A DNA stretch of 64,000 nucleotides from Toxonevra muliebris (lineage: Eukaryota; Arthropoda; Insecta; Diptera; Pallopteridae): NCBI GenBank assembly GCA_963691655.1, contig OY829327.1:68708079-68772078 (forward strand), given 5' to 3'. Shown here one piece after another: positions 44,745-55,833 of the stretch. Under the pieces are notes generated by a model. The model had not been told where the DNA came from and did not search any database. It worked only from the letters and a program-made list of their open reading frames with translations. Numbering within the stretch: the first letter of the stretch is position 1; every line of letters starts with the position of its first letter. The position numbers and the translations under genes are program-made.

Positions 44745-45630
44745 AAAGAGTAGTATTTGCATGGAGAATTTGTTAAAAAAAATTCCAGGTCAATGTAGAC
44801 AACGTTGTTTGTTTTGTTATTTGGCGCGTAGACAAACAATGCAGACGGATTTCTGACACGCGAACACGCCACGTACAGTTGCCAGTGCGAGAGGCATTTC
44901 AGAGTAAAGCAATGTCCGTGCGAACGAATCGCTTGCGCAGATGTCAAAGAAACTTGTCAATGTCGTAGCTGGTGGCCGTTCGGCGAGCTGGGCTGCATTC
45001 GCGGTGGTGAAGTAGACACCTTGACTATTCTCCAAATGAACAGTCAAATACATAACAGTCGGGTGTCGTTCGTGTAACGGGAATGAACAAATTCTCCGAA
45101 TTGCCTCGTTGCAACTGACGTAACGCCCCAATTGATAGCGCGTGACTTCGTCGTTTGCATCCGGTTCAACAATACCAAACACAGCCATGTCAGCGCCCTT
45201 GTTGACATATTTGCAAATGTACTTGATGGATTTGACTCAATGGCAATACTCTACATTGATGTGTGCTTGAAATGTTTTGGACAGCAGCAGGTTATATGGG
45301 ATAATCCATCAGTTATCGACCATCTTTTCCTTTGATTTTTAACACGAATGATCCTCTATTGTCAACAGGAGAGCGACGACAGTACAGTTGAGATTCGTCG
45401 TTTTCACAGATCGTTTCGGCAAGCAATGGACGTGGAAATCGTTTTGTACATTTAATCGCAACCATGCGTTACGTTACGATATCGTACGGATCTGTTTGTG
45501 GATCTGGAATTTCTGCGCTATTGATGCCATCGATTTGGTCTGGTCTAATTTTATCGACTATCCACAGAAGAATGTGTGTATGTGGCAAGCCACGCTTCTG
45601 TCATTCGACAGAATACATCTAGACAGGGCT
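44745..45630 (-). pseudogene. Helitron Rep/helicase remnant with the helicase core deleted
   Basis: From high to low coordinates: the Rep HUH motif QKRGLPHTHILLW (about 45565-45600); conserved linker DGINSAEIPDPQTDP; KRFPRPLLAET; the two-tyrosine motif YICKYVNKG (about 45195-45221); MAVFGIVEPDANDEVTRY and CSFPLHERHPTVMYLTVHLEN, as in Helitron proteins; then, after about 44925, the helicase C-terminus SHWQLYVACSRV and LFVYAPNNKT. Some 500 or more residues of the PIF1-type helicase between these two parts are missing. Stops (TGA for Trp before QKRG) and shifts show it is dead. The Harbinger element sits just beyond its 3' side. Confidence 0.8.
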
Positions 45631-45786
45631 TTGGAGCGGAGCGCGGTGCTGGGGCAAGGAGCTGTGGAGCACACTGTTTTGACTGGAGCTAGAGCTGGAG
45701 CTGGAGCAATGAAAATTTAACCGCTCAGCTGCTCCGATTAATAATTTTTCCAACTACAGGCAATGGAGGTTTCCATTACCATCTCC

Positions 45787-45931
45787 ATTAATCAATGCAA
45801 ATGGCAATGGTGAGTTCAAATCCATTGGAATGAATTAATACTAAAATAAATTCATTACATTTATTGATTAATTACTAATTCATTGCAAGGGATTTGAACT
45901 GAGTAGTGCCATTTCTATTGCAGTAATTAAA
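45787..45931. mobile_element. Foldback element
   Basis: ATCAATGCAAATGGCAATGG and TGAGTTCAAATCCATTGGAA pair with the right half (GGATTTGAACTGAGTAGTGC, ATTTCTATTGCAGTAATT), giving arms of about 50 bp around an AT-rich centre. No gene. The borders are approximate. Confidence 0.6.
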
Positions 45932-45950
45932 TGTACATTTTTAATTACAA

Positions 45951-46088
45951 TAGCCCTATTCACGATTTCGTGCAAATGGTCTTGCATCATTGGAAATGCA
46001 AAATAGTTCTGCTATCACAATAACAAATATATGCGATTTGCATTTGCAATGATGCAAGACCGTTGACACCATATCGTGAATAGGGCTA
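45951..46088. mobile_element. 138-bp TA-flanked palindromic MITE
   Basis: It starts TAGCCCTATTCACGATTTCG and ends with the near inverse CATATCGTGAATAGGGCTA. The arms extend through GGTCTTGCATCATTG and its inverse CAATGATGCAAGACC. TA at both edges fits a Tc1/mariner-type target. An end with the same GCCCTATTCAC sequence is found at about 58547. Confidence 0.75.
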
Positions 46089-47030
46089 ATGTGTGTTAAT
46101 AATTCCTCATTTTTTTTTAAAGATGTCACTAAGAATAAGGAGCTCATAATCTCAACTGGTGCTATTGCTATGACAGCAGCCTTCAAAACGATATAGTTGT
46201 TGTACAACATAGCATTAAATTTTTTCGTATGGTAAATATGTCTAGTTTTGAGCCAAATAAAGAATATTTTTGGAACTTCCCAGAATTGGACACCTAACAT
46301 AAAATTTTTCAATATCGAGTTTTTGGTGTATTATGATAAGTCGTGCTCACTTTCATCTGTACCGAAAAGTTTGAAGATATACACCGAAAATTTACGATCT
46401 CTTCCTTCACCTCAAATGAAAAACTCTGGAAGCAGTACTCCAAATATCAAAATAATTTTTGCTTTTCCTGTAAAATTCGGAAAATTGGTGTTAGGGCTTT
46501 AGCAAATTAAGGTAGCGATACACATAAACGAATTTAAAATAATGAGGAGCAACCCCAAAATTAGGTTGCTCCAAAGCCCTGCATCCAGCAACGTGCTTCA
46601 CCAAAACCCTTGTGTTTCGTAATCAAATCAATGAGAGTTTTGATTTTTGATGCGTACAGTGTCGATTACTGGAAGTTTGTCGTGGAAGCAGCAGTTGCAT
46701 TATTTGAATCCATTTTGGGTTGTAAAAGAAGAAGCCTATAAGAAGTCAATAAAGTTTTGCTTATTCGAAAATAATATCTTTAAAGGAACGAACACGCCAG
46801 TAACCCCTGAAAGTATACAATACAAATCACACTAAAGTATCTATATTTTTGTAACCCCTGAAAGTATGCAATTTCGGCATTTCACGACTTTCAGACTTTT
46901 ATGAAGAAAATTATCTATTTTCCGTAGTGTTTTGACCGCATTTGACAAACATATTACCCCTTACTCTCTTATATAGAGATAGATAGAAGAAGAGAGAAGA
47001 AGATAAATAGAATAGAAGATATTTAATTAC
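46089..47030. other. No recognised gene
   Basis: AT-rich. GTAACCCCTGAAAGTATRCAAT occurs twice, near 46800 and 46853 (53 bp apart). A GAAGA-rich stretch lies near 46980-47020. No coding family is recognised. Confidence 0.4.
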
Positions 47031-47414
47031 TTAACCCTTTCAGACATTTGTCCAATATATTGGACAAGAGCATGTGACGAAAATCGTGATACATACGGTA
47101 ACGTTGTCTCATATATTGCACATAGCCTGACGGTCATATGAGTGACTTTACCTGAGATTTTATTGCAGATTCATGTTTACTGGCATCAAATAAGTATACG
47201 TGTATTTTTTAGATTTTTATTTCACGCGCCTGATTTTCGTTTCTGAGAGGGTTATAACAAAGTGAAGCAAGAGAAGCGTATTCAACAACCAATCATTTTA
47301 GACATTAAACCTTTCCCACTTCATAAAATTTTTTTGGTTTTTAAGATCGGATTAATGATTGATCAATTCCAATTTTTTTTAAGTAAATCAAAAATTTGGG
47401 AACTATAGGGTTAA
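47031..47414. mobile_element. TTAA element E
   Basis: It begins TTAACCCTTTCAGACATTTG and ends AATTTGGGAACTATAGGGTTAA, 384 bp. A perfect 16-bp palindrome GTCCAATATATTGGAC lies close to the left end (about 47049). The right end shares AAATCAAAAATTTGGGA with element A. It lies about 100 bp beyond the tubulin stop codon. Confidence 0.65.
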
Positions 47415-47514
47415 AAATGTGAAGACTAACTATTTTAATGTATACAAATATTTATTTTTCAATATTGAGCCAATATAATTTCCCAAATATTTCATATAAT
47501 TTTTAACACATAAA

Positions 47515-49151
47515 TTATTCCTCTTCGTCAACGTCATCATGTAATATTTGCGAACCGGGAGCTGAGCTATCTACTTCCCTATAATCCTCCACTAATTGAC
47601 ATATATTTTGCGAGGCCTCTGTTAGATTACCCTCCTCCATACCTTCGCCCACAAAATGATACACGAAAGCGCGTCGCTGATACAATTTGTTGAACTTACT
47701 AACTAAACGACACCAGGCGTTTCGTATTATTGTATTATTGGCAATAGAGCATACAGCGCGAGTAGTAGGCGCCAAATCACCACCAGGGACATAACTGGGT
47801 GGCATAGCATTAATGCCAATCTTGAAGCCTGATGGTGTCCAATCAACAAAGCGTGTGGTACGCGAAGACCGGATATGATTGATGGCTGTGTTGACATCGT
47901 TCGGTCCGAAATCTCCGCGATACAGCATCACACATGCCATATATTTTCCCAGCGAAGGATTACAGCGCACCAGTTGGTTTCCAGAATGAAAACATTCTGT
48001 TGTCAATTGAGCCGCCGTTGCATTCACAAATGGAAATTTAGACACAGGGGCTAGGGGTGCATAGGTGATGAGGGGATAGTGTATGCGTGGGTAGGGTACC
48101 AAGTTCGTTTGAAATTCTTCGAATGAGACATTGTTCGAGCCATAGAAACGCTGTGATGCTGTAAATGCTGAGACCACCTATAAAATATAAGATAAATTTC
48201 GATTTAGAGCACGGCGAGCAATTGTTTGAATCAATGATTATGTGATGAACCTGTCCAATAATGCGATTTAAATTTGTATAGGTTGGAGCTGGTACATCTA
48301 ACTTATTATCACATATATCATACAAAGCTTCGTTGTCCACAATATAAGATATATCCGCATAATCCATTGAGAAGTGCGTTGCCAAAAGTGCGTTATAAGG
48401 TTCAACAATAATGGGCGAAAGACTGTAAAGTAAAAGTTTAAACTCATTTGAATGAAGCTTTTATATTGGAACTCACGATGGTGATGGAAATACTATAAAT
48501 TCCACTTTAGTAATTTTTCTGCCATAATCATTTGCGAGCCGCTCCATTAGCAAAGTGCCAAATCCGGAACCTGTGCCCCCACCAATGGCACGAAATATTA
48601 AAAACCCACGTAAATTTTTACATTGCTCAGCTACCCGTCGTATCGCCTCCAATGTGCGGTCTATTATTTCACTCCCGAGTAAATTATAGCCCCGCGCAAA
48701 ATTACTCCCGCTATCCTCTTTTCCGCTTATCATAGTATCCGGGTGAAAGAGGTAGCGATAGGAGCCAGTGCGTATTTCATCTGCGATCATGCATAATAGG
48801 AAGAGCGTCAATTAAAAATACTGCAATCACACTTCAACTAACGTACAAACCAATAACTGTTGGCTCCGTATCGGCAATAACAAGTCGTGGCACTACTTTC
48901 ATGGCCATGCCGGATATGCTGAAGAACGTCAGAAATGAATCGTCCACTGGCATCCTACACAGCGCTCCATTGTGCATGATTCCATGCTCCAGACAATACA
49001 ATTCCCAACAGGCATTCGCTATTTGTACGCCAGCTTGTCCAATATGTATTTGTATGATTTCACCCTGTACGGGTAGGAGTGAAATTAATTACTATAATCC
49101 AATGGAACCAGACGATCATTGGTCGTTCTTGTTACCCACCCGGCTTGTCAT
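47515..49151 (-). CDS. Divergent alpha-tubulin, five exons
   Basis: Exons (minus strand): 49151-49140, 49064-48851, 48780-48477, 48422-48251, 48177-47515. Introns are 75, 70, 54 and 73 nt with GT..AG ends. Together they give 1,365 nt, exactly 455 codons including stop, so 454 residues, near the usual 450. Motifs: [40 protein letters not shown], the nucleotide loop [32 protein letters not shown] and YVPGGDLAP. Alpha identity is shown by [14 protein letters not shown] and VVEP-type residues. The loop that carries Lys40 in normal alpha-tubulin is shortened and lacks it, and the tail ends DDVDEEE without a terminal Tyr or Phe. The catalytic Glu equivalent to 254 is kept, but the nearby Asp 251 is Ser and Asp 245 is Tyr. 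Such divergence suggests a tissue-restricted form, for example testis (compare fly CG7794), which is inferred. The first exon is the least certain. Confidence 0.85.
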
Positions 49152-50129
49152 TGATTGTTTGCAACCTCAGTAAATCCAAATTTCTCATGCAATATTAAAA
49201 ACGGACTGCAAATTTTTTCAAATATTTTCCAATAGTTATTAAAATTTTGCAAATTTAGAATTTTCCTTTTTTTTTCTTATTTTTTGTTGTCCAAAAGCTT
49301 ATTGGCTTTTTAATATATTTTGCATTTTTAGATTTTTACTTCCTCAAACTAAATTACTTTTTGAAATGCTATGTCAAAAAAAAAAAGAAAGCAATGAAAA
49401 ATAAATACAGTCAAATCTAAAAATAAAGGCTACGTTTTTCCCCTTTTCCCTCTCCATCATATACTCTAAAGAAACCCTTCCCAATGATATAAATACATAT
49501 GCACATATGCTCATAAGTACTACCACAATCGGTAAAGTGAAATTTTAGTTATAGCGGTCTTAATTACTGGCCCTCTAGTGCCAGTATTTCCCACCTACAC
49601 ATGTGATTATAATCCTCATCCTTCGCCTACACAAAATATTTCAGTTGACGCATAAAACTAATATTTATTTCTATATTGGTATTTAACTTGTATAGGAGGT
49701 GCTCTCTAGCGAAGTTTTTATTTTAACCAATATCCTTTTTAAACAATCGGAGATTAAATATGGGGACTTTAGTTTTATAGTATCGGGGTTTTTTGCTATG
49801 AGCTTCTACACGTATTTTTTAATTTCAATTTATTTCAAAAAAATATTGTAGTGCATCAAGATATGGAATCTTTTCCATTACTTAAAAATAAAGATAATTA
49901 AATAAATAATTATAATAGAAAATGAGAATAATAACAAGAAAGAAAACTAAAAGAGATGAAATTATTAAAAAACTTAACTAGAGATGTATAGACAATAGTA
50001 AAATGAAATAGTATCAATAAATTAATCAATTGGAAAAAGGTACATAAATACGTATATATATATAAAAAAAATTTGGGTCGAAAAATATTTCAACATAAAA
50101 AATTTAAATTTAATGTGCATGATACATTT
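49152..50129. other. Upstream flank of tubulin, no gene recognised
   Basis: AT-rich, about 1 kb. It would include the tubulin promoter because the gene reads leftward. No protein family or repeat boundary is recognised. Confidence 0.4.
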
Positions 50130-51440
50130 AAATTTCTTTTAATATGTAAAGGTAAAGTGTTCCATAGTCTAATGGCGTTGATAAAAACATCCTCAATGCA
50201 TGAATTGAGGTATCCGAATTCAGGCACAATCAAATTCTGAGATCGTGCAGAATAAAAATATACGGTTTCTAGTCTTCAGATAATCGGGAATACCGCAACC
50301 AAGAATTCTATTTCTCCATGAAGTTATGTGATCAAACTTTCGTAATCCATACACATAGCGTGTTACATTATTAAAAGCTCTTTCAAGTTTGTGGAGCGAA
50401 TGAGTGTCTAGTTTGCTGTGGACAAGCTTGGAGTAGGTTACTACGGGCAATATTAACTGGATAACCAAGGCAGCTTCTGCTTTGTTTCTATAGGAGTAAA
50501 TGCAGCCGATATTCTCAAATTTCGCAGTGTAAAAAATATTTTATTTACAACACTATTGATGGTTAAAACAACACAAATTAGAGTTAACACGAAAACCTAT
50601 TTTTTCAATGAGCTGTAGCGGCACAGTCCTCCAATATCAGCCCGGTAAATTTTGTCCTTTGAAATGTGTGAAACAAAAATATTACTTATCAGCATTTAGA
50701 CATAAGGCGTTATCAGAATCCTATTTATGAATAAATTGTAAGTCCTTATTTCTGTGGCAATAAAAAATAACAGCTAAACTCAAAAGTCGAATAAAAACCG
50801 GCGGCGTATTTTTTATTATAAATCCCAAAATGTTGAAAGTTTTTCAAAAAGTTTTGCAATTTAGCTGTCTCCATAGCTTTGTATTAATTAAACTCCAATA
50901 ATTATGTAAGAACTTTCAATATTTTGAGTTTTATGATGAAAAATACGCAATAAGTTTTTCGTCGACTTTTGAGTTTAGCTGTTATTCCTTATTGCCACAG
51001 ATTTATTCTTGCGCTGAAGTAATAATCGGTATATCATCGACATACGCATGAACATGAACATTTTTGCAAGCTTAAAAGATCCCATTAAAAATATACTAAA
51101 GAACAAACGGCCAAGAATTGAATCTTGTGGAAAACCAGATGTTACCGACTTATGTTGAGAATATACATTGTCCATTCTAACTTGTTGAGATCTCTCTATC
51201 AAGTAACTTTTCATTAGTTTTTAAGAGATTGTACAAAACCCGAAATAAAATTTTAATTTTTCACACACCAACAAATGACTAACAGAATTGCACCAAAGTT
51301 GTTTTTAAGTATGTAATTAGAAATTTGCTAAGCCACGAGAGTCTCACATACTTTGGACAAAATAAATAATGGCTTTTCAGCCACAGGCAAAATCGTTTCT
51401 ATTTTCCACATATTAGTAAATGTGGAACTGGTAAAACAAG
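50130..51440 (-). pseudogene. LINE reverse transcriptase remnant (Jockey/CR1-like)
   Basis: From right to left: ILPVAEKPLFILSKVCETLV (near 51390-51330), LKSYLIERSQQVRM (about 51210), SGFPQDSILGRLFFSIFL (RT motif, about 51150-51100), then after an inserted foldback element the C-terminal part KLDTHSLHKLERAFNN and TRYVYGLRKFDHITSWRNRI (50220-50468). The sequence style fits Jockey- or CR1-like LINEs without RNase H. Frameshifts and stops throughout. Confidence 0.75.
50751..51001. mobile_element. 251-bp foldback element inside the LINE
   Basis: The left arm TCTGTGGCAATAAAAAATAA continues with CAGCTAAACTCAAAAGTCGA; the right arm is TCGACTTTTGAGTTTAGCTG then TTATTCCTTATTGCCACAGA. The arms match over about 40 bp, with a single short mismatch patch. 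Flanks TTATT and TTTATT may be a target duplication. Confidence 0.8.
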
Positions 51441-52695
51441 GATTAAATAAGTGTGCCAAAGGATTTAACATATACGGTAAAATAAGTTTTATAAATTTAA
51501 TTGGTTAGCCATCTTCATCTACAGCGTACAGTGGAGCGTTGCATACATTTTTTTTTATCGATGCCAATCATTGTTTTAGTCCTATCTGACACAAATATAT
51601 ACAATTATTGCTATTTTAACCATTCACCATGCCCATTTTGCCCATATTGCGTAAATTATTGGTATACAGTGATGGACAAAGTGTTTTAGAGAATAAACAT
51701 TTCGACAAATCAGAAAGCAATAGGGCAAAAGTTTTTACTCATATAGATAGACAAAAGGTTAAAAAGGTTAAAACAATTTTTTAAATCAGATGATATCTAC
51801 TAGACCCGCATGGGTCTTAAAAGTTCCGAAATTTTGACCATAACTTTTGCTTTTTTTATACATTTTTTAGCCAAAGTTGTTTTAATGTTCATATTACTCC
51901 TAATAAAAGAGAAATAAAATGCAAGAATAATTTTTCTAATTCGTTTATGTTCAATGGTCTCGCAAGAGAATCAAAGTCATAGATTTGAAAATTCGAAAAT
52001 TATGCACAAAAATTTTGGATTTTTCAAAACACATGCGGTACCGTATATATTATTTGTCTTAAAAAACTGTTCTACTCTTGTGTTCATCTAAATAAGTAGA
52101 CATACAACTTAAGTTTCCTGCATAGAGTAGGGTTACCAACTTCATCAGAAAAAACATAGAGGAGTACATTTAATAAATCACAAAATTTTGTATACACTGT
52201 GCAACAATTTCCTGGTCATTGCTTGGTGAGAAATTCCAGTTTAGGATGAAAGTACTCGACTAGTAGAGTAAAATCTCCAAAATCGTTTCTGGATCGATGG
52301 TAGATTTTGATGATTTTGAATTATTCGGTTTTACGCCTATTGGTAAACTATTGAAAATTTGCTGTTTTATTCTGCACTCAAATTGTAGCCAAGGCATAGA
52401 TGAACAACTTTTGTCAAGATATCAATGCAAAAAAATTATGTTTGAGTTCTCTTATGGAATAAAATGCTAAGCAAAAGTGCAATTTCACATTTTTTTAAAA
52501 TTGGTGTCCACAAACTCGTAATTAACTGAACATTTCTGGCCATAAAAAACTAAAAAAAAAATTCTATGGAAATTAAGACAATTTTAGAGCACTTAAAGAT
52601 GATTCGGTTTTCGCATTATTCTGGGAAATGTGTACCTCGTAGATCATTTCAATGTTCAAGGACCACTCATAATTTTTAACAAGAAACATTTTGAT
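51441..52695. other. No recognised gene
   Basis: AT-rich sequence with short open stretches only. No protein family or clear repeat is recognised. Confidence 0.4.
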
Positions 52696-52940
52696 AGTTT
52701 TTTTTAGGAGACTATGAAAATTAAATCTAGAGGTTAATTTTCAAAGTCATGACTTAAGTTCATGTTAATTTCGTTATTTGAAGTATATATAAACAGGTTA
52801 ATGAACAAATGTAGTCATCACAACAACAATGTATATAGACGGGCAAATCAGACGGTCGTTTCGGAATCCGCCACAATTCCTCGTCAGTGATCTTAGTGAT
52901 AGTTCTTAATCTTTCAATATCCTATATAAGCTACTAATAT
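52696..52940 (-). mobile_element. Penelope-like fragment with hammerhead, copy 2
   Basis: It is nearly identical to 12640-12886 (for example GAGACTATGAAAATTAAATC and TCTTTCAATATCCTATATAA). It lacks the inverted 62-bp arm and has a few 1-2 base deletions. On the minus strand it ends CTCCTAAAAAAAA. No target duplication is clear. The neighbouring sequence does not contain RT or GIY-YIG coding. Confidence 0.7.
52846..52892 (-). ncRNA. Hammerhead ribozyme, copy 2
   Basis: The same fold as 12792-12838: stem I GATCA/TGATT, core CTGACGA (the variable seventh core base is C instead of T), stem II GGAAT/ATTCC, GAAA, the 2-bp stem III around GACC, and the GTC cleavage triplet. The changed base falls at a tolerated position and the paired stems are unchanged. 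Confidence 0.8.
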
Positions 52941-53747
52941 TTGAAATCATAACCCAGAATTACGGATTTGATTCCAAATATCTTCACTGAATAGAGATAT
53001 TGAAAGAAACATTTTCTCCAAAGACAGTATAATAGTTTTCTCAACGGTTTTTTATATGCAATTATCGCAAAAGGGGGCTTAAAACCCCATTTTCAAGAGG
53101 AAAGGTAGGAAATGGAGGACAAGTATATATCAAAAAATTATTTATATCTTTATGCTTAACAACTTTGCTTCAGATATCAAATTCGTATCTGTTGAAATAA
53201 AGAAATTTCTTAATAGCCCCTGAAGATCCCATTTTCCCGAATTCAGGTCCATATTATGGGAGAACTAGATCAGTGTAAGTTGTAATATTTTGGTACATAG
53301 TTTTTTCGGAAAAGTGGAAAAAAAAGTGTCGAGCAAATTTGTGCGAATCCAAACTTCTTCGAATTATTAAAGTTAATATTCCACCTATTTGAAAAACTTA
53401 AATTTCACGACGTTACAAAAATACACTCATATTTAGATTTTCTAAAAAATTTACAGTACATTAATTTTTTAAATAATAAAAAATCTTAATACTTAAAGTT
53501 TTATTACAGCACCATTATAAAAGATATTTTAATAAGTTGCATTTTATTTTGAAGTACATATCTGGACAAATTTTTGACATTTTATTTAGAACTCTAAGTA
53601 ACTCAGAACTAAAAAATTTCAGTTTTCTTTCAAATTGCATTCATTGAAAGTGCACATTGGTTTCAATATGAATAATCACATACATGCACTTTGACTTGTA
53701 ATTAGATAATGTAAATAGCGATTAGGTAACTGAAAAATAACTTTTTT
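52941..53747. other. No recognised gene
   Basis: AT-rich interval between two retroposed fragments. Nothing is assigned. Confidence 0.4.
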
Positions 53748-53757
53748 AAGGTCAGTG

Positions 53758-53867
53758 TAAGACCGTTCGGAAAAAGCGTTAAACTGTAGGTCCAACTATG
53801 TGGTATAACAATGGGTCGTTCAGGCCTAAGTGTGTCTCTCGACAGCCACTCCAACCTAACCTAACCT
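53758..53867 (+). mobile_element. 110-bp retroposon with CCTAA-type tail
   Basis: A perfect 10-bp direct repeat AAGGTCAGTG (53748-53757 and 53868-53877) brackets the insert. It ends CCAACCTAACCTAACCT, a short pentamer tail, so insertion by target-primed reverse transcription in plus orientation is likely. The body (TAAGACCGTTCGGAAAAAGC onward) has no clear A or B box. It is probably a 5'-truncated LINE end or an unnamed SINE. Confidence 0.7.
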
Positions 53868-53877
53868 AAGGTCAGTG

Positions 53878-55833
53878 GGGATCTGTTAATACCTAACAAT
53901 AAAAAGAAAACTTAAATTCGACTTTGAATTTACCACGTCTAAATCTATCACAATCACCACTGTGCAGCGTCAGATTTTATCTTCATGACATATTTAAAGC
54001 ATGGGAGCTACCCTCTTCCATCCCCTCAATTTTTTTGTAAAAGTAAATTGAAGAAAAAAAATGTTGATACATAGCACATTACCAAATTCTGCCGCTCGCG
54101 GGATGCTGTAGATTGTCTACTTTAATATGAAATTCATATAAGAATGGGGGCGCGTTTAAATTTTAATTTTTTTTTTGCAAAAATTTCAGTTTTTGTCTAA
54201 ATTATAATGAAATAAACTAGAATACAAAATTAAATCATTTTACTCAAACTAAAAGTAGCTATTTTTTAGCAGTACGGCTTTAAGGTATAAAATAGAAAGT
54301 CTGCAGGGTCAAAGTTAGACTTAGAGATATACTCGTAATTTCTTCGATAAAGCTACTCAGAATTTTATTCCGATTTAGTTAAAGTTCCTCCATTATAATC
54401 TGACCCATCGTACTCAATAGCCTGTAAAAATCTAAACCCCTCGTTAGTGATAGACGATCAATTAGTTAAATAATATTTATTATATTTGGTTTTTATATAA
54501 ATTATTATAAATAATTAATTACATTATTGTCCGTTAACGGATATTTTTATACATTCAATTTGAAATATATGATATCATAATAAAAGCAAATCACAAAAGT
54601 AATTAAATTTTTATAAATTATATACTTGCAATAATAAATACAAATTAATCAATTTTTAACTGAGCTGCCTCCAACCTAACTTAACTGAAACATTTACGGA
54701 ATGCTTTAAATTTCAAATGTAGGAAAGGAACCTTAAAAGCTGAGCATAGATTTTATATACAATACATTTGGGTATTAACGTAGTCAATAAAAAAGAAAAT
54801 AGTGCTACTACTGACGAAATTTTTAACAAATCTGTGGTAAAAATATATAACAGCTTAAACCAGTAATGCCTAGCGGTGCCATATGACACCTTGTCGCTGA
54901 GCCGTTCTTGAGCCAGGTTCAAAAACAATTTTTTTCTCAAGTTACTTTCTTGATCTATCTACTTTGGTTCCCGCTCGTCCCTAATGGGTTAAGTGAATTC
55001 TTAAACATTAGATCGACAATATTAAGTAAACTTAATCTTAGTAATCATCATTTCTTTTTTACCACAGAAAAAAACAAATATTTAGAAAATTTGTAACTTT
55101 TAACTCTGGCAAATACCAAAAATGTATTTTACAACGAGACTAATATATACATAAATTGTTTTCGACATACGAGGTATATAAAAGAAAATGAAGATGAATG
55201 TTCATTTGATTAATTCACACCCTGTCTTATTTTTATTATGTTTATAAAATTTTGTATGAGAACATGTATGACGACTGATAGGATGCGACACCGAACAAGA
55301 CAGCGTGTGAATTGCCAAATTATTTTTATAATTTTGTAAACAATGAATTTTAGTTATTTTCACTTTCATGTTTGACGAAATACAATCTGAATTTGCTGAA
55401 GAATAATACAAATTTTGACTAGCACTTGTAAATGGAATTATTCAACTAATCTAAAACTAAAATAATCGAAATAGTATTTGATTATGCATTTGAATGTGTA
55501 AGAATGTGTTGTACTGCATTTTAGTTAGTAATAATATGAATAAGAATAACATTTATGTAATGCAAATGGCATAAGTTTAAAATGGATCAAGCCAAAATTT
55601 TATTTATACACACACAAAAGTTATAATCTCAAGAATGTAAGCAACTTTTAAATAACTGATTTCAAATTTTGCTTAAACCATTCATCACTTAAGTGGCCAC
55701 CACGCATTTATGCAATAATTTTGATTATTGATAATACAATATGTTCTTTGCTATACTTTTTACTTAATTAATTTAAATAGTTTTCTTTAAAGCCTAGATA
55801 GTGCATAATTATGTAAGACTTAAAGAGTAAATT
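53878..55833. other. No recognised gene
   Basis: About 2 kb, AT-rich, with runs of TAAATAATTA-type sequence near 54470-54640. A CCAACCTAACTTAACTG near 54671 resembles the tail of the 110-bp retroposon. The last part before 55834 is probably the 3' untranslated region of the SPRY gene. Confidence 0.4.

Noticed and set aside
53849..53869. CCTAACCTAACCTAA resembling the insect telomere repeat
   Set aside because: Only about three units, located at the tail of a small retroposon with its own target duplication; flies also lack TTAGG telomeres.
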